Notes: generated by a model not told the origin, from the sequence alone. A stretch of 64,000 bases of DNA from Macrotis lagotis (GCF_037893015.1 NC_133658.1:287995719-288059718); one strand, 5' to 3'; positions 32,766-43,755 are shown, numbered from the stretch's first letter. Numbers and translations are program-made.

Positions 32766-34049
32766 TAAATTTTTTTTTAAAAAAGAAAATTCCTAGTGAT
32801 ATCATAACCAAAATCCAGGTCAAAGGCAAAGACTAACTATATTGCAAACACCCAAGAAAAAAAGAATTCAAATACCAAGAAGCCACAGTCAAGATTACAA
32901 AAGATTTAGCAACTACCACTTTAAAGAAGTAGAAAGCTTGGACTATAATATTCCAGGAGACAAAAAAATATAGGCTTATAACCAAGAATAATTTACCCAG
33001 AAAATTTAAGTATAATACTATGGGGGGGGGGAATGAATCTTTAATGAAATAGAGGATTTCTAAAGCAGTCCTGATGAAAAAAAACCTGAGCTGAATAGAA
33101 ATGCTGAAATACAAATATAGCAGTCAAGTTAAACATATAAAAATAAGATGACTGAATAATCACAGGGGACTAAATGAGGATCAATTGTTTATATTCTAAC
33201 ATGGACAGATAATAAATGAGTCCCTTCTAAATCCTATCATCATCAGGGTCATTGAGGGAATCTTATTAGATAGAGGGTCTTAGAGTCTTTTTATAATGTT
33301 GATGATATTTTTAAAAAGAATGGAAAAGGAGAGGAAGAAGAATATACTAGGGGAGAAAGGTTAAGGCTGGTTAAGGGAAATTATCTCACTTAATTGGAGT
33401 TTACAAGACACATTTCAGGCAAAAAGGAAATAGGAGGGCAAGTAGAAAAAAAGAGAGAAGAGGGAACAAGGGGAAGGGTGGATTAAGAGAGAAATTTGTC
33501 CTAGGCAAAAGAAACTCTAAAGATATACAAAAATATTTAAAACTGTAATATTTAAAATATTTAAAAATATTTAAAATTGGAATCTGTCAAGAAGATCTGG
33601 CTTGAATATGGCTAAATAAGATATGGGACATAAATGTAAAGGAATACTAATAGGCTGTAAGAAATAATGAAAGGGATGGTTTCAAGAAACCTGGGAAGAT
33701 TTGTAATGAAGAGCAAAGTTAGAAGAACCAATTAAACAATTTGAACAACAATAATATTTTAAAGACAAACAACTTTGAAAGACTTGAGAACTCTGATCAG
33801 TATAATGCCCAGTGGACTCATGATGAAACATACTACCCATCTCCTGAAAGAGAGGGAAAAAAAAGATTCAGAGATTAAAATGAGACATATCTAGAGGAAC
33901 CCTGGCCAAACAGTAATGTGTTTGTTTAATGTGCATGTTTCTAACAGATTTTGTTTTTGTTTCCTTCTCAATTGGGGGAGGATGGAAGGAAGAAGCATGG
34001 GATTTTGGTGAGAAGGTGGATTTTTGCTGATTGAAAAATTTTTAGTGAT

Positions 34050-34170
34050 CATCTAGTTTGACCCCCTTATCTTAAAGATAAAGAAAAAAAAACTAGAGGC
34101 CTAGAGCAAAAAGACTTATCCAAGGTCACACAACTAATTAATGTCAGAATTTGGACTTTGACCATCCAGA
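34050..34170 (+). mobile_element. MIR fragment
   Basis: gtgatcatctagtttgaccc, aactagaggcctagagc and ccaaggtcacacaactaat are in MIR order. Confidence 0.55.
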
Positions 34171-34174
34171 TAAT

Positions 34175-34620
34175 CAAATATCATTCAGTCTATCATTATA
34201 TTATTAGTGCTCTCCCTTTCCAGACCCAGATAATTTACTTTATGTATTTTTTTTTTTTTTGGTATTTCACTTTGTATCTGGCACATGGTAAGTGCTTAAA
34301 AATGCTGGTTGGTTTGATTTGCATTTATGTAACTATATCGTTTCTTCACATACTCTGCAGAATGTAAGCTCTTAAAAAGCAGGGGCTTTTTTTTCCTTTT
34401 AATTTTATATCCCCAGAACCTAGAACAATGCTACTGGAATACAGAAGGTACTTAATAAGTGCTTATTTTATTGAATTATATGATTTTTTCCTCTATATGA
34501 CATACTATTGTGCATCAAAAGAAAAAATATACATCATAGTATGTTCTATCACTTATTCAATCTGAATATGTCACAATAACTCCTAAAATGCTCTACCAGA
34601 CATGAGCCACAGAACCTCAA
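34175..34620. other. AT-rich DNA with LINE2-like traces
   Basis: Weak LINE2 3' UTR words occur at 34340-34470 (aatgtaagctcttaaaaagc, atccccagaacctagaacaa, tggaatacagaaggtactta), suggesting a LINE2 3' terminus in sense. Nothing else is seen. Confidence 0.4.
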
Positions 34621-34624
34621 AGAA

Positions 34625-34850
34625 AAACTTCAGGGAGCACCAGTCACAAAATCATCTGATATCAAGTACCTCCTGTTTGCAAAGCTCTGTTCTTGGTGCT
34701 ATGAGGAGACACAAAGACCTATATCTTTGGTGCAATCTCCAGTCCTGTGGAATTTATAGTCCAATTGGGGAAACATGATATAAGCACAGATAAAGCTGAA
34801 CAATTGTCAAACATTTAGAAAACAACATAAAATAATAATACAGGGTTCCC
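34625..34850 (+). mobile_element. CORE-SINE (long-body, Ther-like)
   Basis: caagtacctcctgtttgcaa, tcttggtgctatgaggagac, gtcctgtggaatttatagtc and caattggggaaacatgatat match the other long-body copies. Confidence 0.5.
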
Positions 34851-35059
34851 CCAGTGAGAGAGATTATCTTAGTCATCTGCACTAGAAAAACAAAATGTAT
34901 AAAGAAAATCAGGATTACAACATGCAGCAGAAAAGATGGCCCAGTGAATTAAATATCTGGGAAAGGGTCTCCAGAGAGACACTGAGCAGGGCTTAGAATT
35001 TAATATAAATAAATTGACCAGGATCTGGATCTCTTCCTCATACATATAACACACCATCT

Positions 35060-35375
35060 TCTGTTTCTTTTCATTTGAATTGGCTTTTGCCCATACCTGG
35101 AATGACCTCTTTCCTTACCTAGAACACTCTCTTCCTTTAGGATGTAGCTCAAGTACCACTTTCTATAGAAGTTTTTTTTTTCCCTGATCCCTTCAACTGG
35201 TCTCTCCTTCTCAAAGTCCTTTGTACTTATTTCCGTTTATTCTGCATATTCTCACACTTGTCATTGGTGGTTTCCCTGTTGAAATGCAAGCTTCTTATGA
35301 ATAGGGTTGGTTTCATCCATTGTATTTTTATCTATAGCATCTAGCATGGAATCTGGTCATTTGGATTGAAGGATG
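35060..35375 (+). mobile_element. LINE2 3' end
   Basis: Sense L2 order: ttgcccatacctggaatgac, gatgtagctcaagtaccact, ttttttttccctgatccctt, gtacttatttccgtttattc, gaaatgcaagcttcttatga and tatctatagcatctagcatg. Confidence 0.7.
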
Positions 35376-35479
35376 GCCTTTTGGGAAATTGAAAAGTATT
35401 TTTCATTGATCCCAAGCTATAAAAGCTCATCTGTTTTTAACAGCAATAATTTCCCAGTGATGTTCTATCACCATGTAAC

Positions 35480-35940
35480 TTGCAACACCAAGACATAAGA
35501 AGAATCAAAGTTGCAGATAACCCAAAGGACAAGAGAAGGATATGTGTGTTGCTTATAAGGAGGCTACCAATGATAGCTTGCTTGGAAGATGTAGCATAAA
35601 AACATCATCATGGGCATGTAGGTTGGCCATGTAGAGAGAATAAAAGATAAGATTATACTCATGATATTCATGAAAAATTAAGTCAGAGGAAGACAGCATC
35701 TAGCACATTGGGCAGATGTAGATCATCAGTGGAGGACCTGTGGAAGGACCTGGAAACAAACTGTCCAGGAGAAGGCAAAGAAGATAGTCAGTCTGTAATG
35801 GTGAAGGAAACCGTATTAATGAAAACATGGAGTCATCAAAAAATAAGTATAAGATAATAGCAAAGAACTGGACACAAATTTAGTATTTGATCAATAGAGT
35901 GTAATGCAAATTTAGGGCAGATATTGGATGAATGCACCAA
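35480..35940 (+). mobile_element. RTE-like reverse-transcriptase C-terminus remnant
   Basis: A decayed block recalls the C-terminal GHV...R and RGRPxxxWADD motifs of RTE/BovB-type LINE proteins: around 35600-35640 (ggttggccatgtagagagaa) and 35688-35720 (agaggaagacagcatctagc, cattgggcagatgtag). Frames are destroyed. The resemblance is by eye and moderately weak. Confidence 0.4.
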
Positions 35941-35981
35941 TGTATATCAAATGACATTGGGATGGATTAGAATGATTTGTT

Positions 35982-36069
35982 GCTAACAGACTGCCTTCTG
36001 TGGGGTGGGGGGAGAGATTGGGGGGGAAATTGTAAAATTCAAAATAAATAAATAAATTTAAGTGGAAAA
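35982..36069 (+). mobile_element. 88-bp L1 tip with perfect target-site duplication
   Basis: A very short 5'-truncated L1 insertion, with ctgccttctgtggggtgggg, gggaaattgtaaaattcaaa and an (aaat)n end, flanked by agaatgatttgtt at 35969-35981 and 36070-36082. Confidence 0.85.
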
Positions 36070-36089
36070 AGAATGATTTGTTCATACTT

Positions 36090-37435
36090 ATAGACAAAAG
36101 TAAAATAGGAGAGTACAAAAATTCAGTCAAGGATAGAATTTTATGTGTTCTCTCTTACTACCACTATCCCATGGGCCATACCAGGTAGTATAGCCTAGAT
36201 GAGCAGGGAATGCACTCTTCAGTCAAAGGTTCTGGTTTACATAGGGTTTTCAGACAAAGAGCTCATTGGAACAGTCACATCCCTGGAAGAGTCCAGGGTT
36301 CAGGAAGCATAGGTTAATAGTGTAGGGAAGATGGTTCCCTAAAAATTAACTAGAATAATCCACTTAGGATGAGAAATGTGGAATTATAATCATACTACAT
36401 CAACAAGCTTGCTGGAGAATTTTGTGAGTCAGTTCAAATTAGAACTTAAGTCTATTGGAATTATGAATGAGGATACAAAGGTCTAGATGAAGGAACCCTA
36501 GATTTGTCTGGTCATTTGTGACCACATTAAGTGATAGAGATAGGAAAGGTTATGGGTTCAAGTGAAGAATGAAACCAGTGGTGCCTGCAATAGTATGGTT
36601 AGATAGATGAGAGAACCAGGTGGGAGTGGAGACAGAGTCATCATGAATAATGGTGCAGATGTGAGAAAGGGTGAGATGTGCTCTGGAGAAGGTGAGCAGA
36701 CCAGTGTGCCTAGAGAGGAGGGTTTTTCCACGAAAGCAAAGGGAAAGAAGCGGGGGGGGGGGGGAAGTAGCTTGTCATTTGTTCGAGGAAAAGAAAACAG
36801 AGCACAGAAGAAAAAGCAGAGCTTGGGATCCTCTTAAGGAAATTCTACCTAAGAAATATCTGCTAGACTCCAACCCACCTTTGCTTTTAGAATTACTTGC
36901 TGTAGTCTAGAAATAACTCGACTGTAGGCTTTTTATATTATTAAATACATTACATTTTTAGATTGATTCTTCTCTATATTTATATTAATAACCATACGAT
37001 GATCACCTTTGGCAATTCAGATTGTGTCGTTTTAAGAAATTACAATTTAAATCTATCTTCTCTTTTCCCTTCCCCCCCCCCCCCTTGCCTGAATTATTCC
37101 AGAGGAAGAAACCAATTAATAGCAGCTAGACTCCTGTAATGGAGCCTGCTGTACAATGTAGCGATGTCTAATGGAGTTTTAATTTCCCCATGGTGAATCA
37201 ATATTTGCTTTAAGAAAGAAAAATGTCACCGTAAACCACTGCCTCCGATGAATTGGGTAGCAGGGAGGCTAAAATTGTCTTTTTTTTTAAAAGGTAAACA
37301 GTGGTAGAGAATAAATGAGAGGAAAGTTCACTCTTTGTGAATGGTGTTGCTTACAATTTCTGCAAATGTGGATGATTCTTAAAAATTTTGCTTAGCCAAC
37401 ACAGAAAACTGTTACAGAATCACCAATAGTTCATA
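36090..37435. other. Mostly unassigned DNA, candidate conserved block at 37090-37260
   Basis: No gene is supported. A poly-G run (36752-36765) and a poly-C run (37073-37084) are present. The part at 37090-37260 is repeat-free with clustered TAAT-core words (ccaattaatagc, cctgtaatggag, gtctaatggagttttaattt), as in some developmental enhancers. This is a composition-based guess. Confidence 0.3.
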
Positions 37436-37785
37436 GAATTCTAAGATTTGGAGCAAAGAGAGACATTAGAACTCATTTTATAGATGAAGAAATGAAGGGT
37501 CAGGAAAAGAAAATACTTTGCCCAAGATTATAGAGGTAGCAGAAAATCAGACCTAGGATCCAAATTCAAATCTATCTGTGCCAGATTTACATTTGGAAGA
37601 TGTGAGTTTGAATCCCAGCTCAGTCACCTACTACCCTACATGACCCTAGGTGAATCATTTCTCTTCTCTTGGTGAAACTTTTATCTGTGAAATGTGGGGA
37701 TTGGACAAAATGACCTCTGAGGTCCCTTACAGCTTGAAAGCTATTACCCTGTGATTCAAAATCCAGGATTTGAAGCAAAGTTATT
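37435..37785 (+). mobile_element. Two CORE-SINE/MIR copies
   Basis: First: agaattctaagatttggagc, cattttatagatgaagaaat, tttgcccaagattatagagg. Second: gtgagtttgaatcccagctc, ctaggtgaatcatttctctt, ggggattggacaaaatgacc and gtcccttacagcttgaaagc. Confidence 0.55.
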
Positions 37786-37789
37786 TTAG

Positions 37790-38900
37790 TAGAAATTAGG
37801 GACATTCTTTTCTAATGGGGAGGAAAGGCTAACACTAGTTAAGGTCATTTATTATTTCCCTGAGCAAAGGATGAAGACCCTACAAGTTTTGATTTGGTTT
37901 TTGTTTTCTATGTATTAGCCTTTTCAGGTTCCAGCTAGGAAATAAAGTTTTGCAATCCTTCTTTTCATAATAAGTCTGTCCAAAAATGATGTTGCTCATT
38001 CTATTGAAAGATAGTTTCATTTCCTACTCAAAATTGGTATGAAAAATTTGCCTTGCCAAATGAACATTGTATACTGAACTTGTCAAATCCTTTCTCCTGA
38101 CACAAATAAAAGATAACATTGGGTGGCAGCATGTAAAACAGCCCTGACAAGATAGTGGAGAGAGACAAAGAAATATACATATTTTGATTCCTTTTCCTTT
38201 AGAAGCTGGGGGGTTAGTAGAGTGACTGACCAGGGGGCCCTACTTGCAAATGCTTCAGGTAACAATTGAACAAGGCACTTTCATGTAGATTTTCAATCTT
38301 ATAATGACCCCCATTCCAATTAGTCAAAATATGACAAAGTCTCAACTTTTATAGCTGCAAAAGCTGCCAAGAAGAAGATAGTGCTGAATGACAGGACCAT
38401 TCATTCAAAAGTTTACTGTTGCACACTATGGGCTGTTAATTACCAGTTACAACACAGGGAAAAATTATTCCAAGTGTGTTTAAAAATAAATAAAGTAAAT
38501 GATCACACTTTCATTAACTCTGTAGTCACATCATGTAAGTGACTTTTTTTCCTATTAAAATTGTTGATTGAAGGCCGTTAGCTGTTTATCAGCTCAAAAT
38601 TACATTTCTTCTCTCTTAGGGGTTGCCTCCGTTAAAAATCACACCAGCCGCCTAGTTAGTAACAAGAAAAGACTCCTAAAACTGCAATTTCAGGGGAAAA
38701 AAACACAAGCATGAAACACATATTGCACCTTCAAATCCCCAAAGGCATCACGCTTCTTTGTTCTGCTAAGAAAAATTAACCTCAATCTTGGCTCAAGGTC
38801 CCCGGATTGATTATCATAGTCATTTAAATACTGTAATCTCATTTTCAGCATCAAGGAAAGGGAGCGAAAAGAAGCGGGGGAGGGGGCCCAAATACCACAA
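37790..38900. other. Repeat-poor block, candidate conserved non-coding DNA
   Basis: No repeat family can be assigned from about 38330 to 38880. The sequence is of mixed complexity with many potential homeodomain, MEF2/forkhead and GATA words (gctgttaattaccagt, aaaaataaataaagtaaatg, gattgattatcatag). I see no open exon with splice sites. Confidence 0.3.
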
Positions 38901-38992
<92 letters not shown>

Positions 38993-39004
38993 AGGGGGGG
39001 GGGG
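38901..39004. repeat. (GA)n microsatellite followed by poly-G
   Basis: Near-perfect ga repeat with two gaca interruptions, then aaaaa and a G run. The plus strand is almost uninterrupted purine for about 100 bp, a potential triplex (H-DNA) former. The Arg-Glu and Ser-Leu reading frames over it are artefacts. Confidence 0.95.
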
Positions 39005-39009
39005 AGCAG

Positions 39010-39585
39010 AATAAATTATCTGACAAAAGGCCCTGGGCCTCTCTGCTTACAGAGCCTATTTCAGATCCTTCCACTTGATTGGAAAAGTTGATGAAGTTTA
39101 AATGAAGTAGAATTAGAAGCTCAGGCCACTGAGTATTGACGAGGGCCATAGAAGAATGTGCAATTCAATAGCCCCGATTTCTGTAGAAAACAGGGGAAAG
39201 ACCTAAATGGTATAATCTTCAATCACTCTTACATCAACACTGACAAGGCAGGGTAATGAGATAGGCCAGATCAGGCATGTTGGTTAAAGAAATTAATCCC
39301 TCTTGCCGCACCAAGAGTTCAGCTTTGATGCCTATTGTACAGACCCGGTCCCATCCTATCTAAATGCTAACTAACCAAGAGTGTGATCTGGGCCTGTGCC
39401 TTTCCTTGGTGGTGCTAATCTGACAACCTGATTATGGAATCAAACATGGGGAGATGCATGGTGGAAGCAAAGCAAGATATACTTTCCTCTAGGAACAGCG
39501 AGGAAAAGTTTCCTCTTCTGTTTGTCTCACCAAAGGTTTTGTCACCAATCATGGTTAGGTTGCTCATTCATTGTTATTATAACTT
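39010..39585. other. Unassigned, repeat-poor DNA
   Basis: No supported feature. Composition continues that of the block to the left of the GA repeat. Confidence 0.35.
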
Positions 39586-39589
39586 ATTA

Positions 39590-40190
39590 TTTGGCATACT
39601 ACCACTTTTTTGGAACTCACTTCAGGTAACTAAAATCTGGGCTCCCATTAGAACCAAATATCCAATTCCATTTTCACGTTATTGTACTTCTCAAAAACTT
39701 TCAGTGGCTCCCCATTACCAAAGGATAGGACCCAGACGCCTCAGTCTGATATTCAAGCTCCTCTGTGACTGGTCCTGGAATGCCATGCCAGACAAGTCTA
39801 CTAAGCCAAGAGGATCAACTCACTTTCCCCTGAACAAGCTCGACACTTTTCTCTCACCTGTCCCATATTCCTCTTGGACTATCTAAATACTATCCATCAT
39901 TCAAGAGCCAACTTAAATGCCTTCTTTGAAGCTTTCCTTGACCCCTCTAATGCATAAGGATCTTTTACTCCTCTAAACCTTAATACTACTGACAGCCTGC
40001 ATGATATATTTGAGACTTAACTTGGAATTATTTATATTATCCAGACACATATCAATTCTTTATCTAGAGTGAGAAACTCTTGATCTTAGTCCTTAGTTTC
40101 TCTCTCTGTAAAAGAAATTGAACTAGATGCTTTCTAAGGTACATTCCTTATGTGACATACCATGATTCTACCTCATAATTGTTACCTCAT
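39590..40190 (+). mobile_element. LINE2 3' end followed by CORE-SINE
   Basis: Sense L2 order: aaaactttcagtggctcccc, attaccaaaggataggaccc, agtctgatattcaagctcct, attcaagagccaacttaaat and gctttccttgacccctctaa to about 40045. From 40050 a CORE-SINE tail (agtttctctctctgtaaaag, aactagatgctttctaagg) to 40180. The 150-codon open frame at 39434-39886 overlaps this and is not a host gene. Confidence 0.65.
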
Positions 40191-40195
40191 AGTAA

Positions 40196-40251
40196 CCTCT
40201 CTCTCCCTCCCCACCCTCCCCCTCTCTCCCTCTCCCTCTCCCTCTCCCTAG
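40196..40251. repeat. (CCCTCT)n simple repeat
   Basis: Pyrimidine tract of ccctct/ctctcc units, about 55 bp. Confidence 0.9.
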
Positions 40252-40439
40252 ATATAGGAGGCACTCAGCTAATAGTGATTGACTGAAATCATTTGAAAGC
40301 CACTTGAAAACCAGTCCTTCTCTACTATATCTACTAAAAAGAGTTCTTTCTGCTATTCAGGACCATAGGATTTAAAACTGGAAGGAACCTTTTGTCCACA
40401 CTCCTTATCCCCATCCCCATTCCTTTGCAGAGGTGTTAA

Positions 40440-40630
40440 GATTCATAGGTGGTGTATATAATGTCAAACTTATTTGATATATTGATTTGTTGCCTTTTTT
40501 TCTTCTTTCTCTTTCAAAAAAACCTTTATAATAAGGAATGGCTCTCTGGAAGGAGGAAGGCAGTTATATAGGGGAAAATTTAGACAAGGTAAAAACATAA
40601 GTAATCAACAAAATTTGTTTTTAAATGAGG
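40440..40630 (+). mobile_element. L1-type 3' UTR tail
   Basis: Shares gtatataatgtcaaacttat, the T-rich run and the ataaggaatggctctctgg block with the remnant at 40-496; the A-rich end is decayed. Confidence 0.5.
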
Positions 40631-40648
40631 GGGAAGGAGGGAGCAGGG

Positions 40649-40798
40649 ACTTTTTTTATTTGTTTTGCAAGGCATTGGGGGTTAAGTGACTTTTCCAAAG
40701 ACACACAGCTAGGTAATTATTAAGTGTCTGAGGTCAGATCTGAACTCCTGTCTCCAGGGTCCTCCATTGCTCTATCCACTGCTTCAGCTCACTGTCCC
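40649..40798 (-). mobile_element. Young tRNA-derived SINE, antisense, diverged
   Basis: ttgttttgcaaggcattggg, ctaggtaattattaagtgtc, tgaggtcagatctgaactcc and gctctatccactgcttcagc. It is more diverged than the copies with perfect duplications. Confidence 0.8.
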
Positions 40799-40799
40799 C

Positions 40800-41185
40800 A
40801 GGGACTTTCAAAGATCCTCTTATTATTTGAAAAACAAAGATTCTAAGGCCATTGTTAGCTGAACTACAAAGATCCTACAAATTTGTAAAACACTATGAAA
40901 ATGTGAGGTATTGTGATAAGGAATAATTTGGAATTCCAAACTCAGATGCCTAAGAAACTAGTTAAAGTGACTTCCCAGAATCCTGTCCTGGAGGAGGAGC
41001 AGAGAAAAGGGGAGGAGGAGGAGGAGGAAGGTAGAGAATTAAATAAAAAAGATGAAGATGAGGAATAAAAGATTCTGTAAGAGGAAGTAGAAAATATATA
41101 GATTCTCTCATCATTTCACCAAAATTGTCAAGAAAAACAAAAAAGCTCTCAGAAAAGTCACCAGGCAAGCACCTTCTTTAAAAAA
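40800..41185. other. Unassigned DNA with GGA-rich piece
   Basis: Contains a GGA-rich piece at 40990-41030; nothing else is supported. Confidence 0.35.
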
Positions 41186-41199
41186 AGAGAGAGAGAGAG

Positions 41200-41660
41200 A
41201 ATTTAAAAATGACTTGCTTAAAAACTGAATTTATGCCCACTGGGTGCCTACAGAGAGAGCAAAATCTTCAGTGACAATTTCTAAAGGCTTTGGAGCCCGG
41301 AGGTAGGCACAACACACAGCCCTGGGGGGAAGCACACTGAATAGCAGCAACAGATCCCCTCTAACAGATTTAGTGAAAATATATAGTTTGTCAGAAATCA
41401 ACAGCTGTTGAACTTGCAAAATGTCAACAAATTGCCATCTCTAACCCTCAAACCAGGGTGGTGGGGGCCTGTTTGGCTTCTAATAAAAAATATCAAGCAT
41501 GTAATAAATACACTATAGTTGCCATTAATTTGCCTCCCTGAAAAGAAGATGGTTGAGTTTTCCTCTAGGCAGCCTAAATTTGTGGGGTTCTTTATTATCT
41601 GACTCTTTGCCATCAGCACTCCGAGGTGCACAAATCACCTTGTTGAGCACCATTGCATCA
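41200..41660. other. Repeat-free block, candidate conserved non-coding DNA
   Basis: No repeat signature. It contains the E-box-like caacagctgttgaac and TAAT-core words (gccattaatttgcc), with balanced composition. No exon is apparent. Confidence 0.3.
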
Positions 41661-41814
41661 TCTTTGGCCTTTTGCTTTCTTGAACTTTTCCCTGAACACT
41701 CTCCAGTGTAATGTGTTAGAGATGTGTTAGAAGTGTATTATATTTCAAGTTATCTGCATCAGAATTAAGTGCTGAGGCCATTAAATACTGTTGAAGATCT
41801 TAGAAGGTGCTGAT

Positions 41815-42005
41815 CTTTATTTTTCTCCCTCTCCTTTTTCTCCTCCCCTCATCTTTATTTTTTCTCTTCTTTTTTTCTCTTTGTCTTATTTCTCATTCTC
41901 CTCCTGTTCCTCCTCACCTTCTCCATTTTTTCCTCCCCTTCTCTTTATTTTTTCTTTTCCTCTTCCATCTGATCCTCCCCCTTACCTCTCTCCTTCTATC
42001 CTGCT
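41815..42005. repeat. Pyrimidine-rich CT tract
   Basis: Imperfect ctcct/tttctc sequence of about 190 bp; the open frames over it are low-complexity. Confidence 0.75.
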
Positions 42006-42129
42006 CCAGCACAGGCCATTGATTGGTATTTACCTTAACTGGTGACTTAGCAGTTTGGAAGATGAAAGGGGAGTAAGGGTAAAAGTAAACTTACATAAAT
42101 GTCTTCTCTCTCTGGGAGGGTGGGGGGAG

Positions 42130-42139
42130 GGAAAGAGAC

Positions 42140-42170
<31 letters not shown>

Positions 42171-42175
42171 CAGAC

Positions 42176-42231
<56 letters not shown>
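42130..42231. repeat. (GACA)n(GA)n microsatellite
   Basis: The tract moves from gaga through a cagacagacagacaga block to a pure ga run ending at 42231. Plus-strand open frame across it is an artefact. Confidence 0.95.
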
Positions 42232-42236
<5 letters not shown>

Positions 42237-42299
42237 TCCTCTTTATGGGATACTTGATACTTCTACCTAATCCTACTTATTTCAGGCTAAGAAATCTGT

Positions 42300-42640
42300 G
42301 AAGAGTAATCTAGTGGACAGGGCATCATGGAAGACTAGGGATATGGAGAATAGTATCCTAATCCCTGATACCATCACTGGTCCATTGACATGGACAAAGC
42401 ATCTGACCTTTCCACTCCCTAGTTTCTTCTCTGACAAGAATGCTGTGAGTATAACAGTGATCAAGAAGTAAAAGCATTTTGAACTCTTTTAGAGAAATGT
42501 GACATTCAGTTCAACAGAAATGTATTAGGCTCCTAAATTATCTAAGTTCCTAGGCTGGGACAAAAGCTACAAAGGTGGAAATTAATGCAATCTCTGTCCT
42601 CAAGGATTTTACAGCCTAATGGGGGAGAGGGAGAAGGGAT
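42300..42640 (+). mobile_element. Two old SINE fragments
   Basis: A tRNA-type fragment (gacagggcatcatggaagac, gacaaagcatctgacctttc) lies at 42310-42440. A long-body CORE-SINE (gttcctaggctgggacaaaa, tcctcaaggattttacagcc, taatgggggagaggg) lies at 42510-42640. Confidence 0.45.
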
Positions 42641-42820
42641 TGCATGGTACACACACACACACAAACACAAAGATAGACACAAGGTGGACTATAGGTGTAT
42701 GTGATTTCTTAACATACAGATTGAGTATACCTAGGCATTCCTCTGGGATTGTTATGCAGCCTTTTGAGGAAAGAGGTAAAAGAAAGCCAGGAAAAATGTT
42801 CTCAATAATTTGAGAAAGGA

Positions 42821-42969
42821 GGGGCAGCTAGGTGGCGTAGTGGATAAAGCACTGGCCTTGGAGTCAGGAGTACCTGGGTTCAAATCTGGTCTCAGACACT
42901 TAATAATTACCTAGCTGTGTGGCCTTGGGCAAGCCACTTAACCCCATTTGCCTTGCAAAAAAAAAAAAG
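42821..42969 (+). mobile_element. Young tRNA-derived SINE with perfect duplication
   Basis: Full sense copy flanked by aatttgagaaagga at 42807-42820 and 42970-42983, perfectly conserved. Confidence 0.95.
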
Positions 42970-43309
42970 AATTTGAGAAAGGAGAAATTAGTAAGGGAAA
43001 AGGAGAAAAGATCATATGAAGCAAAACAACATAAAATAAGACAGAGAGTAGCTTAGAGTCAAGTGGTATAAGGCCTTAAGAGTTAAGGAATTACTATTTT
43101 TTAGTGTTGTTATTTTGGGGAATGAAGAAAAAAAAATGTGACCAGCCTTTGGCTCCATAATTCCCACTGGGCTGCAACAGTTGACTAGTCTTTGATTTTA
43201 TAGCATTTGCCCTTCCCTACATATAACATGTGCTTGAAAAAAAAAGTTCAGATTCATTGTACTTCGAAAATTTTATCCTAACTCTTGAGATTAAAGGATC
43301 TCTGACCTG

Positions 43310-43440
43310 AAAAGTATCTTACAAAATCATCTAATCCAACCCCTTCTTGTTTCAGAAGAAGAAATTGAAGGCCAGATTGAAAATGACTAATTTACCCAAG
43401 GTTATTCAAGTAATTTGTGGCAGAGTCACAAATGCTAGGA
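43310..43440 (+). mobile_element. MIR fragment
   Basis: aaatcatctaatccaacccc, cagaagaagaaattgaagg and taatttacccaaggttattc are in MIR order. Confidence 0.55.
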
Positions 43441-43479
43441 TAGGTTGATGTGGAGCACTGTAAAAAAATGGTTTTACAT

Positions 43480-43628
43480 GGGGTGGCTAGGTGGTGCAGT
43501 GGATAAAGTACCGGCCCTGGAGTCAGGAGTACCTGGGTTCAAATCCAGTCTCAGACACTTAATAATTACCTAGCTGTGTGGCCTTGGGTAAGCCACTTAA
43601 CCCCATTTGCCTTGCAAAATCCTAAAAA
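43480..43628 (+). mobile_element. Young tRNA-derived SINE with perfect duplication
   Basis: Full sense copy flanked by aaatggttttacat (ends at 43479 and 43642). The upstream MIR-like piece at 43310-43440 is unrelated. Confidence 0.95.
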
Positions 43629-43755
43629 AAATGGTTTTACATTGAGAATGAGTTTTATTATTTTTTTATTAAGATATTTGCAGTGTTTTGATGATAACCA
43701 ATAGCAACAGCTAGACATCAAAGTTAAGACCTCTAAGAATTCCTAAAATAATTAG

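Larger units (their letters stand above)
31698..33110 (+). pseudogene. L1/HAL1 ORF1, decayed
   Basis: The frame opens MSKQKENPNIKKAI, parallel to MSKQRNK in the inverted element. Traces of the coiled coil follow (ATKTLKIRIDQIEANY), then the RRM motif RDNLRIVGVT at about 32140, and the C-terminal block EATVKITKDLATTTLK and KAWTIIFQETKKYRL at 32880-32975. Many stops and frameshifts are present. A 35-bp unit containing the RRM motif is tandemly duplicated at about 32137-32206. Confidence 0.75.
30939..34040 (+). mobile_element. Older HAL1/L1-like copy (5' UTR, ORF1, 3' UTR)
   Basis: Host of the inverted HAL1 element; the left part of its 5' UTR is at 27162-27282. ORF1 spans about 31698-33110. 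The 3' UTR at 33120-34040 includes the L1-type block ggaatactaataggctgtaa, gggatggtttcaagaaacct and ctgggaagatttgtaatgaa. ORF1 leads into L1 3' UTR without an ORF2, which again fits a HAL1. A SINE and an L1 tip interrupt it at 32366-32790. Confidence 0.6.

Noticed and set aside
38788-39149. Arg-Glu and Ser-Leu repeat proteins over the GA tract.
   Set aside because: Microsatellite translation; the same artefact occurs at 8836-9018 and 42055-42270.
39434-39886. 150-codon plus-strand open frame.
   Set aside because: Its second half is LINE2 sequence in sense and it has no recognisable domain; chance plus repeat.
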